Below the pieces are notes generated by a model. That model saw only the letters and a program-made list of their open reading frames with translations, ran no database searches and was not told the origin of the DNA. A stretch of 9,600 bases of DNA from assembly GCA_004376785.1 (NCBI GenBank), contig SOIY01000090.1:1-9600 (forward strand), written 5' to 3'. The position numbers and the translations under genes are program-made. Positions 1 to 7,088 of the stretch are shown one piece after another; position 1 is the first letter of the stretch, and the number at the start of each line of letters is the position of its first letter. Source of the DNA: Candidatus Stahliibacteriota bacterium. Lineage in GTDB: Bacteria; Hydrothermota; Tepidihabitantia; SM23-42.

Positions 1-9
1 TTTTTAAGG

Positions 10-15
10 TATAAT
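10..15 (+). promoter_or_regulatory. Possible -10 box upstream of the first gene
   Basis: A perfect TATAAT lies 18 bases before the ATG at 34. A matching -35 box would fall outside the window, so only half of the promoter can be seen. The implied 5' leader would be very short, with the ribosome binding site almost at its start. AT-rich DNA produces such hexamers by chance, so this is tentative. Confidence 0.25.
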
Positions 16-33
16 ACCAATCTTGGGAGAACT

Positions 34-237
34 ATGAAAAAATTGTTGATTACTCTAAGCTTATTATCAGTCTATGCCTATGGACAGTGCTGTTTTTCAG
101 AACCAATCAACGTAAGAGTTGGAATAAAAACAGGACTGAATTATGGTATATTCAATCGGGATAATCCTGAGACCCCTAATCAAACTGAAAAAAATTATGA
201 TATTCACCTGTCTGTAGGATTTCATTACTCACCTTGA
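34..237 (+). CDS. Short exported protein, probable N-terminal remnant of an outer-membrane beta-barrel
   Basis: The 67-residue product starts with a clear Sec signal peptide (MKKLLITLSLLSVYAYG, residues 1-17), so it should leave the cytoplasm. The mature part contains VGIKTGLNYGIFN (about 29-41), which resembles the first strand of PorT-like / OMP_b-brl barrels (GxKxGLN type). A second strand-like stretch (IHLSVGFHY) lies just before the stop. Such barrels normally run to about 180-250 residues, so this looks like the front end only. GGGAG at 24-28 is a good ribosome binding site, so translation from ATG 34 is likely. The stop (235-237) lies at the very start of the next gene, leaving no room for the missing C-terminus, which suggests a deletion rather than a simple frameshift. 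A genuine short exported peptide cannot be excluded. The signal peptide is seen directly; the barrel assignment is inference. Confidence 0.55.
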   Translation: MKKLLITLSLLSVYAYGQCCFSEPINVRVGIKTGLNYGIFNRDNPETPNQTEKNYDIHLSVGFHYSP

Positions 238-245
238 ACAATTCG

Positions 246-3200
246 ATGCGCGAATACGGTATAGATATTGGTTCAGTAAGTCTGAAACTTGCTGAATTTA
301 TTGATAACAATCTTGTAAATACCAGATATATAAAGCATCAAGGTAAACCTTATAATCTCCTTTTAAAAGTTCTCAAAGAAATAGATAGAATTGATAAACT
401 GGTTCTTACTGGTAGCTCTGCAAGATCTTTGAAAGAAATTCTCGGAGCCATTTATATAAATGAGGTTGAAGCAACAGCAAACGGCGTAACACATCTTCAT
501 CCTGGGATAAAATCAATAATTGAAATCGGCGGGGAAGATTCAAAGTTAATAAATATTAATAATAACCGTATTAAAGATTTTGCCTCAAACACAATATGTG
601 CTGCAGGAACCGGTATATTTCTTGACCAGCAAGCAAGAAGATTATGTTTTGATATTGAAAATTTCGGAGAAGTAGCATTGCGATCGAAAAATCCAGCACG
701 GATCGCAGGACGATGTTCAGTATTTGCCAAAAGTGACATGATTCATTTGCAGCAAATTGGCACAAGTCCTGAAGATTTAATTGCCGGACTCTGCCTTGCC
801 CTGGCAAGAAATTTTAAGAGCGTTATTGCACGCGGAAAGGAAATATCAACGCCTGTAGTTTTTGTGGGCGGTGTAGCTGCTAATCAAGGTATGGTAAAAG
901 CCTTTGAAGAAGTTTTAGGCATAGCTTCTAAGGAATTGATAATTCCTGAATACTACAATTGTATAGGAGCGGTTGGTGCGGTGCTTAGTGCAAGGAATTT
1001 GGATGGGGTAGATTATCGAGGACTCAGGGATTTTGAAAAATGGTTATCCCAACCCCAAACACTAAAAAGAATGGAACCACTTAATGGCCATAAAAGGTGG
1101 TATCCAATAGCAAAATCAAATCCGCCAAAGCAAATAACCAAAGCTTATCTTGGCGTTGATGTTGGTTCAATCTCTACAAATCTGGTATTGATCGATGAAA
1201 ATACAAATGTTCTTGCCCGACGTTATATGTGGACCAAGGGCAGACCCATTGAAATAGTGCTTCAGGGATTAAATGAATTAGAAAAAGAAATTGCCGATAA
1301 AGTTGAAATTGCTGGCGTAGGCACAACAGGTTCAGGACGTTATTTGATTGGTGAATTTATCGGCGCAGACATAATTAAAAACGAAATTTCTTCGCAGGCA
1401 AGGGCAGCAACTGCAATTGACCCTGACGTCGATACAATCTTTGAAATCGGTGGTCAGGATTCTAAATTTATCAGCCTTCGTAATAGAGCAATAGTCGATT
1501 TTGAAATGAATAAGGTGTGTGCTGCTGGTACTGGTTCGTTTCTGGAAGAACAGGCAGAGGTCCTTGGCGTGAAATTAAATAATTTTGGTGATCTGGCGCT
1601 CGAAGCAAAATCACCAATAAATCTTGGTGAACGCTGCACAGTATTCATCGGATCTGAAGTTATCCATCACCAGCGTGATACAACCGAGCGCAAAAATCTA
1701 CTTGCTGGTTTAGGTTATTCAATCGTGTTTAATTATCTTAATAGAGTGGTGAATGAAAAACGAATTGGTAATAAAATATTCTTTCAGGGTGGTGTTGCCG
1801 CGAATAAAGCAGTTGTATCGGCATTTGAACAGGTATTAAAGAAAAAGATAACTGTTCCTGCTAATTATGACATAACAGGCGCTATTGGCATTGCTCTGCT
1901 TACACGTGAAGCAAATATAAAAAAGACCAAATTTAAAGGTTTTAGTCTTGGTTCCAAACAATACAAATCCACTTCTTTTGTATGTCATCACTGCAGTAAT
2001 GAATGTGAAGTAAATGAAATAGTTATTCAAGGCGAAAAATCTATATATTATGGCGGAAGATGTGAGCGCTATGAAGGAAAGGAAAAGAAGAAAGACCATA
2101 ATTTACCCGATTTCTTCAAATTACGTAATGATATTTTCTTTAAAACAGATACAGTAGAAGGTGTTGAAATAGGCATACCAAGAAGTCTTATTTTCTACGA
2201 ATTGTTTCCGTTTTTCTATAAATTCTTAATTGAACTCGGGTTTAAACCTATTCTTTCTGAACCAACAACACGCAAGATTATCGAACTCGGCACTGAGGTC
2301 TCTATTGCTGATACCTGCCTTCCAGTAAAGGTATGCTTTGGTCATATTCGTAACTTATTGAGCAAGGGCGTAAAACAGATTTTTATACCAAGTGTTATTA
2401 CCATGCCACCCCAAAGTGAAGACTTTACCCGCTGTTTTGTCTGCCCTTATGTCCAGACCATACCTTATTTAGCCAATGCAATATTTGGTAAAGAAATAAA
2501 AATTTTTTCTCCTTATCTCTATTTTGATCGCGGCAAACAAGGAATTGAAAAATCGCTATTCGATTTTGCTAAACAATTCGGGAAAACAGAAAAGAAGATA
2601 AAAAATGCAATAGACAAGGCAAAACAATATCAATTTGAAACTCAGAAGAAAGTAGAAGAGATCGGCAAAGATGTATTAAATAAAATAGAAGATGTTGCTT
2701 TTATAGTATGCTCACGACCATATAATGGATATGACTTAGGCATGAATCTTAATTTGCCAAAAAAGATAAGAGATCTTGGTGTCTTATCAATACCAATGGA
2801 TTTTATCCCATTAGATTATAAATCTATTAAAGAAGATTTCTACAATATGTACTGGCATTATGGACAGAGAATTTTAGCTGCTGCTGATGCAATCAGTAAA
2901 AACGAAAAACTGTTTGCGATCTACTTATCAAATTTTTCCTGTGGACCTGATTCATTTCTAACAAGATTTTTTAAAGAGAAGCTCGGTGAAAAACCGTTTC
3001 TCCTTATCGAAATTGACGAGCATTCAGGTGATACCGGGTTTATTACAAGATGTGAGGCATTTTATGACAGTATTAAAGGAGCAAATCGTACAGGTAAATC
3101 GAAAAGGATAAAGGCAAAAAGCGAAGTGAAAAAAGGAAGAACAATCTATATACCAAATATGTGTGATGGAGCACAAGTTTTCGCCAGTGCCATGAGACAT

Positions 3201-4298
3201 ACTGGTATTGACGCAAGGGTATTACCTCAGCCTGATAAAGAATCAGTCAATATTGGCAGGCAATTCACATCTGGCCGTGAATGCCTTCCTGCTATTATTA
3301 CTGCTGGCGATATGGTGAAGAAAATCAATTCATCGGATTTTGACCCCCAGAAAAGTGCCTTTTTTATGGCACAGGGATCAGGGCCATGCCGTTTTGGACA
3401 ATACTATAAACTCCACAGAATAATCCTTGATGACCTCGGTCTGCCAGATGTTCCAATCTATGCACCAAATCAAGGACCGAGTTTTTATGATGATTTAGGG
3501 TCAATGGGCATAAAATTTCTGTTTTTGACCTGGGATGGAATGTGTGCCGTTGATGGACTTGAGGCAAAAAGTCGTATGATCAGACCGTATGAGAAACATA
3601 CAGGAATTACTGATAAAATCTATGAGGATGCTCTGAATGAAATTTGCGATCGTATTGAAAAAGGAAAAAATATCACCAGTTTTTTAAAAAAGGTGAGAAA
3701 ACAGTTTGATACAATTGAACTTAATAAAAATGTTAAAAAGCCTAAAATCGGCATTGTTGGCGAGATCTATGTCCGCTCCCAGAAATTCAGTAACAATTTT
3801 TTAATCGAAAAGCTCGAAACTCTTGGTTGTGAAGTTGCAATGCCATCAATTGGTGAATGGTTCTTCTATACAAATTTTACCAGGGTACAGAACTGTACAT
3901 GGTTTCACCAGTATCGTCGGGCAATTTTTACAAAAGTATTCGATAAATATATGGAATGGCGTCAGCATAAAATCTACAAAATACTGGGATTGGCACGAGA
4001 ACCCGAAATAATAACACTATTAAATCACGCAGAAAAAATCCTGCACCCATCACATGAAGGTGAAGCAATACTCACTATAGGTAAAACAATCGAATGCATT
4101 AACGAGAAATTTTCCGGTGTTGTAAATATAATGCCCTTTACATGTATGCCTGGTAATATCGTCACAACATTATACCAAAGCATAAAAGATGAATACCCTG
4201 ATTTCCCACTCTTTGTGCTTTCTCTGGACGGTTTAGACCATGCAGTCGACTCAATGCGCCTCGAGACATTTGTCAGCCAGGCGCGGAACTACTCATAG
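246..4298 (+). CDS. Tandem acyl-CoA dehydratase activase / HgdB-like fusion (BadF/HgdC ASKHA x2 + DUF2229 + COG3581-type domain)
   Basis: Residues are counted from ATG 246 (1350 aa). Two ASKHA ATPase domains come first: about 4-255 (GIDIGSVSLK, IGGEDSK) and 300-555 (GVDVGSIS, GTTGSGRYL, IGGQDSK). Each keeps the two cysteines that in HgdC hold the [4Fe-4S] cluster between two subunits: C118/C157 (CAAGTG, RCSVFA) and C425/C464 (CAAGTG, RCTVF). Both pairs are 39 residues apart, as in Acidaminococcus HgdC. A Cys-rich stretch follows (CHHC 580-583, C587, GGRC 606). Next is a DUF2229/COG3580 domain from about 640 (DTCLPVKVC 691/697, CFVC 730/733, FSCGPDSF 899, EIDEHSGD). A COG3581-like HgdB domain starts near 960 (C973, GRECLPA 1013, GPCRFGQ 1048, FTCMPG 1300). 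Members of this superfamily use ATP to push single electrons at very low potential to a partner iron-sulfur protein, for example in 2-hydroxyacyl-CoA dehydration, benzoyl-CoA reduction or double-cubane cluster reductases. The substrate of the fused ~1400-residue class is unknown. An in-frame TTG at 234, overlapping the preceding stop as TTGA, is the alternative start. ATG 246 is preferred because it places the ASKHA motif at the usual distance from the N-terminus. Neither start has a clear ribosome binding site, so coupling to the upstream gene is possible. Confidence 0.9.
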   Translation: MREYGIDIGSVSLKLAEFIDNNLVNTRYIKHQGKPYNLLLKVLKEIDRIDKLVLTGSSARSLKEILGAIYINEVEATANGVTHLHPGIKSIIEIGGEDSKLININNNRIKDFASNTICAAGTGIFLDQQARRLCFDIENFGEVALRSKNPARIAGRCSVFAKSDMIHLQQIGTSPEDLIAGLCLALARNFKSVIARGKEISTPVVFVGGVAANQGMVKAFEEVLGIASKELIIPEYYNCIGAVGAVLSARNLDGVDYRGLRDFEKWLSQPQTLKRMEPLNGHKRWYPIAKSNPPKQITKAYLGVDVGSISTNLVLIDENTNVLARRYMWTKGRPIEIVLQGLNELEKEIADKVEIAGVGTTGSGRYLIGEFIGADIIKNEISSQARAATAIDPDVDTIFEIGGQDSKFISLRNRAIVDFEMNKVCAAGTGSFLEEQAEVLGVKLNNFGDLALEAKSPINLGERCTVFIGSEVIHHQRDTTERKNLLAGLGYSIVFNYLNRVVNEKRIGNKIFFQGGVAANKAVVSAFEQVLKKKITVPANYDITGAIGIALLTREANIKKTKFKGFSLGSKQYKSTSFVCHHCSNECEVNEIVIQGEKSIYYGGRCERYEGKEKKKDHNLPDFFKLRNDIFFKTDTVEGVEIGIPRSLIFYELFPFFYKFLIELGFKPILSEPTTRKIIELGTEVSIADTCLPVKVCFGHIRNLLSKGVKQIFIPSVITMPPQSEDFTRCFVCPYVQTIPYLANAIFGKEIKIFSPYLYFDRGKQGIEKSLFDFAKQFGKTEKKIKNAIDKAKQYQFETQKKVEEIGKDVLNKIEDVAFIVCSRPYNGYDLGMNLNLPKKIRDLGVLSIPMDFIPLDYKSIKEDFYNMYWHYGQRILAAADAISKNEKLFAIYLSNFSCGPDSFLTRFFKEKLGEKPFLLIEIDEHSGDTGFITRCEAFYDSIKGANRTGKSKRIKAKSEVKKGRTIYIPNMCDGAQVFASAMRHTGIDARVLPQPDKESVNIGRQFTSGRECLPAIITAGDMVKKINSSDFDPQKSAFFMAQGSGPCRFGQYYKLHRIILDDLGLPDVPIYAPNQGPSFYDDLGSMGIKFLFLTWDGMCAVDGLEAKSRMIRPYEKHTGITDKIYEDALNEICDRIEKGKNITSFLKKVRKQFDTIELNKNVKKPKIGIVGEIYVRSQKFSNNFLIEKLETLGCEVAMPSIGEWFFYTNFTRVQNCTWFHQYRRAIFTKVFDKYMEWRQHKIYKILGLAREPEIITLLNHAEKILHPSHEGEAILTIGKTIECINEKFSGVVNIMPFTCMPGNIVTTLYQSIKDEYPDFPLFVLSLDGLDHAVDSMRLETFVSQARNYS

Positions 4299-4404
4299 AA
4301 TATGCAAAAGGTCCTCTCTATTTAGGATAAGTCTTCTCTGGACAAAAATAGATCATCTACACATCTATCGTGTAAAATCCTAAATACTAAATCCGAAATA
4401 TTCA

Positions 4405-4503
4405 CCCCGTTAGATATGCGCCTAATTTGTTTTTGAAACATTTATAGGATTGTGAAGATATTTTAGTGTATATATCTCTAATAATTTGTTTTATCTAACG
4501 GGG
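4405..4503. repeat. CCCCGTTAGA-ended inverted-repeat element, copy 1
   Basis: CCCCGTTAGATA (4405-4416) and TATCTAACGGGG (4492-4503) are perfect 12-base inverted repeats enclosing 75 bases. The interior has a small hairpin (TGTTT/AAACA near 4428-4440) and a duplicated AATTTGTTTT, and no ORF. No T-run follows, and the interior is long for a loop, so this is not an ordinary intrinsic terminator. The ends recur at 9153-9219 with an unrelated interior. That pattern fits a short mobile inverted-repeat element (MITE-like), a REP-type structure, or a paired protein-binding site. Confidence 0.75.
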
Positions 4504-4542
4504 CAGGCAAATTCAAATGACCCAAATCCAAATTTACCAAAC

Positions 4543-4587
4543 CACCCCCCCTATGTCCTCCCCCTGATGGGAAAGAGGCTAGGGGTG
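4543..4587. repeat. C-rich/G-rich imperfect hairpin at the centre of the spacer
   Basis: CACCCC (4543-4548) pairs with GGGGTG (4582-4587), CCTC (4557-4560) with GAGG (4575-4578), and CCC with GGG just inside. The strand is sharply C-rich then G-rich, in contrast to the AT-rich surroundings. It sits between the arms of the composite inverted repeat and may be its apical part or a separate inserted repeat. It has no U-tract, so a terminator role is not supported. Confidence 0.5.
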
Positions 4588-4672
4588 TAATTGTTTTGAA
4601 TTTAAATATTTGAATTTCGATATTGTTTAGAATTTAGTAATTAGGGTTTAGAAATTGATTTTAAATCTTCTC

Positions 4673-4700
4673 TTGACACTTTGGTTATTATAAATATAAT
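4673..4700 (+). promoter_or_regulatory. Sigma-70-type promoter of the pal-tol operon
   Basis: A perfect TTGACA (4673-4678) and a perfect TATAAT (4695-4700) are separated by 16 bases. Transcription should start near 4707, leaving a leader of about a dozen bases before the pal ATG. This is the only strong promoter seen ahead of the six-gene run, so it probably drives the whole pal-to-tolB unit constitutively. No operator beyond the nearby repeat arm is evident. Confidence 0.8.
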
Positions 4701-4710
4701 CTAAACTAAA

Positions 4711-4715
4711 GGAGG
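4711..4715 (+). promoter_or_regulatory. Strong ribosome binding site of pal
   Basis: GGAGG lies 4 bases before the ATG at 4720. It is the best Shine-Dalgarno match in the operon. The genes downstream have weak or no visible sites and probably rely on overlap or coupling. Confidence 0.75.
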
Positions 4716-4719
4716 CATA

Positions 4720-5187
4720 ATGCGTTATTTTAAACTAGCCATACCATTATTTTTGATCCTTGTGGTTTTCATGGGTTGCCCTAAAAAGCAGGTTATAGAA
4801 CCAGTTGAGGAAATACCTTATGAAGAAGTGGAAATACCTGAATTGCCTGAGGAACCTGAAAAGCCAGATTTTGTATTAGAACGGATCTTTTTTGATTTTG
4901 ATAAATCCGATATCAAAGCAGATGCAGCGGAATCTCTTAGAAAGAATGCCGCGATGTTAGAATTGTATTCTGATGTAAGAGTCAACATCGAAGGACATTG
5001 CTGCGAAATTGGCACTGCAGAATATAATCTTGCTCTCGGTGAACGTCGAACCAAGGCTGCGCGTGATTATCTTTTAATGTTAGGCACCGCTCCTGATCGT
5101 CTTACAACTGTTAGTTATGGAGAAGAAAAACCCCTGGACCCAACCAACTTAGAAAGAAACCGTCGATGTGAGTTTATGGTTAAGTAA
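4720..5187 (+). CDS. pal: Pal, peptidoglycan-associated lipoprotein (OmpA-like domain)
   Basis: Pal anchors the outer membrane to peptidoglycan and is the outer-membrane target of the Tol system. The 155-residue product has a lipoprotein signal peptide ending FMG-C20, a slightly atypical lipobox. An acidic, proline-rich linker (28-50) follows, then an OmpA-like domain (about 53-155) with IFFDFDKSDI (56-65), YNLALGERR (102-110), VSYGEEKP (131-138) and NRRCEFMV near the end. The family's peptidoglycan-binding loop usually reads GH(T/C/A)DERGT. Here it is GHCCEIGT (92-99), so the Asp that contacts diaminopimelate is Cys95 and the usual Arg is Ile97. The Arg in GERR is kept. The fold is unmistakable, but ligand binding may differ. 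It is the first gene of the operon, with its own promoter and ribosome binding site. Confidence 0.93.
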   Translation: MRYFKLAIPLFLILVVFMGCPKKQVIEPVEEIPYEEVEIPELPEEPEKPDFVLERIFFDFDKSDIKADAAESLRKNAAMLELYSDVRVNIEGHCCEIGTAEYNLALGERRTKAARDYLLMLGTAPDRLTTVSYGEEKPLDPTNLERNRRCEFMVK

Positions 5188-5224
5188 AGAAAAAAGCGTA
5201 ACAATTCCTACGGATAAATCTTTA

Positions 5225-5932
5225 ATGTTAGTAAAACATTACCCAAAATTTATTGCGGCAATATTTCTCCTTTTTCTATTAACCAACTCAGCTTGCTTTA
5301 ATCGTACTAGATTTAACAACTTCAACTGGCAGATGGATAGTCTGCGATACTATACTGCAAAATTTGACAGTGTACTCCAAAAACAGAGTGAAGAGATAAC
5401 GTATTTACGCATTGACATTTATACAAAATCAAATGAATTAAGTGAAAAAATGGAGATGCTCAATTCGAGAATAAGTGATACTGAATCACAGCTGATTCGT
5501 ATATATGAAAAACTCGGACCAGGCCGGAAGACAACCGAAGATTCGGAAGATATTTCGAAAATAAGCCCTGAAGCAAGACTAATTTATGAATCAGCTTATC
5601 TTAATTATATTAAAGGCAACTACTCTGAGGCAATCAATGGTTTCCGATCTTATTTACAAATCTTATCTGATTCACCTTTATCTGATAATGCTCTTTACTG
5701 GATTGGCGAATCCTATGCAGCAATGGGTAAAAGTCAAAATGCTGTAAATACATTTCAGGAATTAATAAATAAATTTCCAGGAAGCACCAAGAGAGTAACC
5801 GCACTTTACAAAATGGCTATTATCTACGAAGAAGCAGGCAATAAAAAAACTGCAAAATTGTATTATAATCAAATAATAAAGGATTTTCCGAATTCAGCTG
5901 AAGCCACCCTTGCTAAAGATAAACTGGAGTAA
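5225..5932 (+). CDS. cpoB: CpoB/YbgF-like Tol-Pal accessory protein (coiled coil + TPR)
   Basis: CpoB (YbgF) is the envelope TPR protein that links the Tol machine to cell-wall synthesis at division in E. coli. The 235-residue product starts with a hydrophobic signal sequence ending NSA-C24, which suggests a lipoprotein, whereas E. coli CpoB is soluble. A heptad-rich coiled coil covers about 38-97, the expected trimerisation segment. Three TPR repeats follow at roughly 118-151, 154-187 and 191-224 (AINGFRSYLQ, ALYWIGESYAAMGK, AVNTFQELINKFPGS, ALYKMAIIYEEAG). The frame is open back to a GTG at 5168, but that start would overlap pal and put 19 polar residues before the signal peptide. ATG 5225, with a weak GGAT 9 bases upstream, is therefore chosen. 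The gap after pal is 37 bases. Confidence 0.85.
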   Translation: MLVKHYPKFIAAIFLLFLLTNSACFNRTRFNNFNWQMDSLRYYTAKFDSVLQKQSEEITYLRIDIYTKSNELSEKMEMLNSRISDTESQLIRIYEKLGPGRKTTEDSEDISKISPEARLIYESAYLNYIKGNYSEAINGFRSYLQILSDSPLSDNALYWIGESYAAMGKSQNAVNTFQELINKFPGSTKRVTALYKMAIIYEEAGNKKTAKLYYNQIIKDFPNSAEATLAKDKLE

Positions 5933-5942
5933 TGACACAAAC

Positions 5943-5962
5943 TATCTGTGTGCATCCGCTAT
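5943..5962 (+). repeat. Short interspersed repeat related to 9239-9258
   Basis: TATCTGTGTGCATCCGCTAT occupies most of the short cpoB-tolQ gap. It matches the sequence at 9239-9258 at 16 of 20 positions, with all four differences being transitions (G/A or C/T). It may be a decayed copy of an ATCTGTGT-type intergenic repeat. Confidence 0.45.
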
Positions 5963-5995
5963 CATCTGTTTGAATCCAATATTACGAAGTAATCT

Positions 5996-6703
5996 ATGAA
6001 TATCTTTAGAATCTTTTTAGACTCAAGCCTTGCCGCACAAATCATTATGTCAGTTCTGGCTATTTTTTCGATATGGTCATGGGCAATCTTTTTCAAAAAA
6101 CTTTTTGAGTTTGCAAAAGTCAAACGCTTAAGTGAAATATTTTTTTCTAACTACTATTCTCACCAGGATATACAGGAATTAGAGAATATGGGGTATCTCT
6201 TGAATGACAGCCCATATGGCAGAATTCTGGAAAGCGGCATTGAAGAATATAAAAAATTAAAAGCGAGCAAACCAGTGCATTCTTTTGAACAAGATACTCA
6301 AAAAGAAAATCCCAATTTAAAAGAAGAACTTTCTGACAACATACGCCTGGCAATGGAAAGAATAAAAATTACCGAAATGAGTAAATTAGAAACTTCATTA
6401 CCAGCACTAAGCACATTTGTGAGCGTGAGTCCGTTCCTCGGTTTATTGGGAACTGTTTGGGGAATTATGGTAGCCTTTTTGGATATCCGTGCGCGAGGTT
6501 CAGCACATATTACAATTGTTGCTCCAGGTATTTCTGACGCACTCATAACAACAGTTTATGGACTCCTCGTAGCAATCCCTGCCCTCATATTTTACAATAT
6601 ATTCCAGAGCCGCATAAACAATTTCAATTCGGAATTTAACAAATTTGTTAGCGAAGTCTTTTCACGACTTCGCAAAAATTTATTACATCGTAGTGAACAC
6701 TAA
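5996..6703 (+). CDS. tolQ: TolQ, proton-channel subunit of the Tol motor (MotA/TolQ/ExbB family)
   Basis: TolQ forms the inner-membrane stator that, with TolR, turns the proton gradient into movement of TolA. The 235-residue product matches the usual length (about 230). It has TM1 at about 13-35, a long cytoplasmic loop, TM2 at about 138-162 (PFLGLLGTVWGIMVAF) and TM3 at about 174-200 (APGISDALITTVYGLLVAIPA). The channel threonines correspond to T153 and T185/T186. The family's usual EAL in TM3 is DAL here (D181), a conservative change. ExbB is the close paralogue, but the Pal/TolB/CpoB neighbours make TolQ the better name. The ribosome binding site is weak. The 3' end overlaps the preferred tolR start. 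Confidence 0.93.
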   Translation: MNIFRIFLDSSLAAQIIMSVLAIFSIWSWAIFFKKLFEFAKVKRLSEIFFSNYYSHQDIQELENMGYLLNDSPYGRILESGIEEYKKLKASKPVHSFEQDTQKENPNLKEELSDNIRLAMERIKITEMSKLETSLPALSTFVSVSPFLGLLGTVWGIMVAFLDIRARGSAHITIVAPGISDALITTVYGLLVAIPALIFYNIFQSRINNFNSEFNKFVSEVFSRLRKNLLHRSEH

Positions 6704-7088
6704 AGGATTAATTTCGGAAATCAATATGACATCCTTGGCTGATGTCAGTATTACACTTTTAGTGATATTCATGATTACAGCGCCAATGATGACACCAGGC
6801 ATTGACGTCAACCTACCAAGAACCGACGCATCACTGCCACATGACGAAGAGGGAATAACAGTATCCATAAAGGATAATAAAGAGATATATATTGATAATA
6901 ATAAGGTTAATATAGACGGTTTCGAAATAGAGATTAAAAAAATAATGGAAGGTAAACCTCCCGGGATAATTGTTTATTTGCGCGCGGATGAGAAGGTTGA
7001 TTATGGATATATTATAGATATTGTCGGTAGAATGAGAAATGCAGGTATTAAGGAATTAGGATTGGTTGCAGAAATACCTCAGGAATGA
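6693..7088 (+). CDS. tolR: TolR, stator partner of TolQ (ExbD/TolR family)
   Basis: TolR carries the protonatable Asp of the motor and has a periplasmic domain that contacts peptidoglycan. The 131-residue product has the typical N-terminus ISEINMTSLADVSITLLVIFMITAPMM split between a short cytoplasmic tail and one TM helix (about 15-34), with Asp17 as the proton-carrying residue. A periplasmic domain follows (about 38-131) with the family's VSI...I.ID.. and ...V.LRADEKVDYG patterns. The frame is open back to TTG 6645 inside tolQ. GTG 6693 is preferred because it gives the normal short tail; ATG 6726 would leave only four residues before Asp. The start overlaps tolQ by 11 bases with no ribosome binding site, implying translational coupling. 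Confidence 0.9.
   Translation: MNTKGLISEINMTSLADVSITLLVIFMITAPMMTPGIDVNLPRTDASLPHDEEGITVSIKDNKEIYIDNNKVNIDGFEIEIKKIMEGKPPGIIVYLRADEKVDYGYIIDIVGRMRNAGIKELGLVAEIPQE

Larger units (their letters stand above)
4375..4653. repeat. Composite inverted repeat with heptamer-array arms (AAATNNN / TTTAGNN)
   Basis: The left end (4375-4402) is four heptamers in phase, each beginning AAAT. The right end (4626-4653) is four heptamers in phase, three of them beginning TTTAG. The arms are complementary: 4375-4392 pairs with 4632-4649 at 16 of 18 positions. Further in, AAATTCAAAT (4509-4518) pairs perfectly with ATTTGAATTT (4608-4617). The whole reads as one long imperfect inverted repeat, interrupted by the element at 4405-4503. 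Similar AAATCC/TTTAG strings turn up in spacers of several uncultivated bacterial genomes as far as I recall. The function is unknown, and the right arm ends 20 bases before the pal -35 box. Confidence 0.65.
4299..4719. other. 421-bp non-coding spacer made largely of nested repeats
   Basis: No credible gene is visible between the activase fusion and pal. The first ~75 bases hold only a weak direct repeat (GTCCTCTCT at 4311, GTCTTCTCT at 4331) and no convincing terminator. From 4375 to 4653 the spacer is a composite inverted repeat: heptamer arrays at each end, a CCCC-ended inverted-repeat element near the left side and a C-rich hairpin near the middle. The last ~50 bases hold the pal promoter and ribosome binding site. 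The individual elements are listed separately. Confidence 0.8.

Noticed and set aside
497..739. Open frame on the - strand inside the activase gene (also 571-807, 1454-1648, 1836-2099, 3364-3567)
   Set aside because: All lie antisense within a strongly supported coding region and show no domain or ribosome binding site. They are shadows of the real gene.
1981..2064. Cysteine-rich stretch (CHHC, C, GGRC) as a separate zinc-finger gene
   Set aside because: It lies in frame inside the activase fusion, joining its second ASKHA domain to the DUF2229 domain, where this family commonly has such cysteines.
3823..4011. Second + strand frame inside the activase C-terminal domain
   Set aside because: It overlaps intact HgdB-like coding sequence in another frame, with no sign of independent translation.
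4311..4343. GTCC...GGAC hairpin and GTCYTCTCT direct repeat just after the activase gene as a terminator
   Set aside because: Only four base pairs, a long loop and no T-run. The direct repeat has two copies with one mismatch and may be chance.
4405..4503. CCCC-ended inverted repeat as an intrinsic terminator
   Set aside because: The loop is 75 bases and no T-run follows either arm. The second copy (9153-9219) also lacks a T-run.
5168..5224. GTG 5168 as the cpoB start
   Set aside because: It would overlap pal and place 19 polar residues before an otherwise normal signal peptide beginning at ATG 5225.
6645..6692. TTG 6645 as the tolR start
   Set aside because: It would add 16 residues encoded inside tolQ to a normally short cytoplasmic tail. 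GTG 6693 fits the family.
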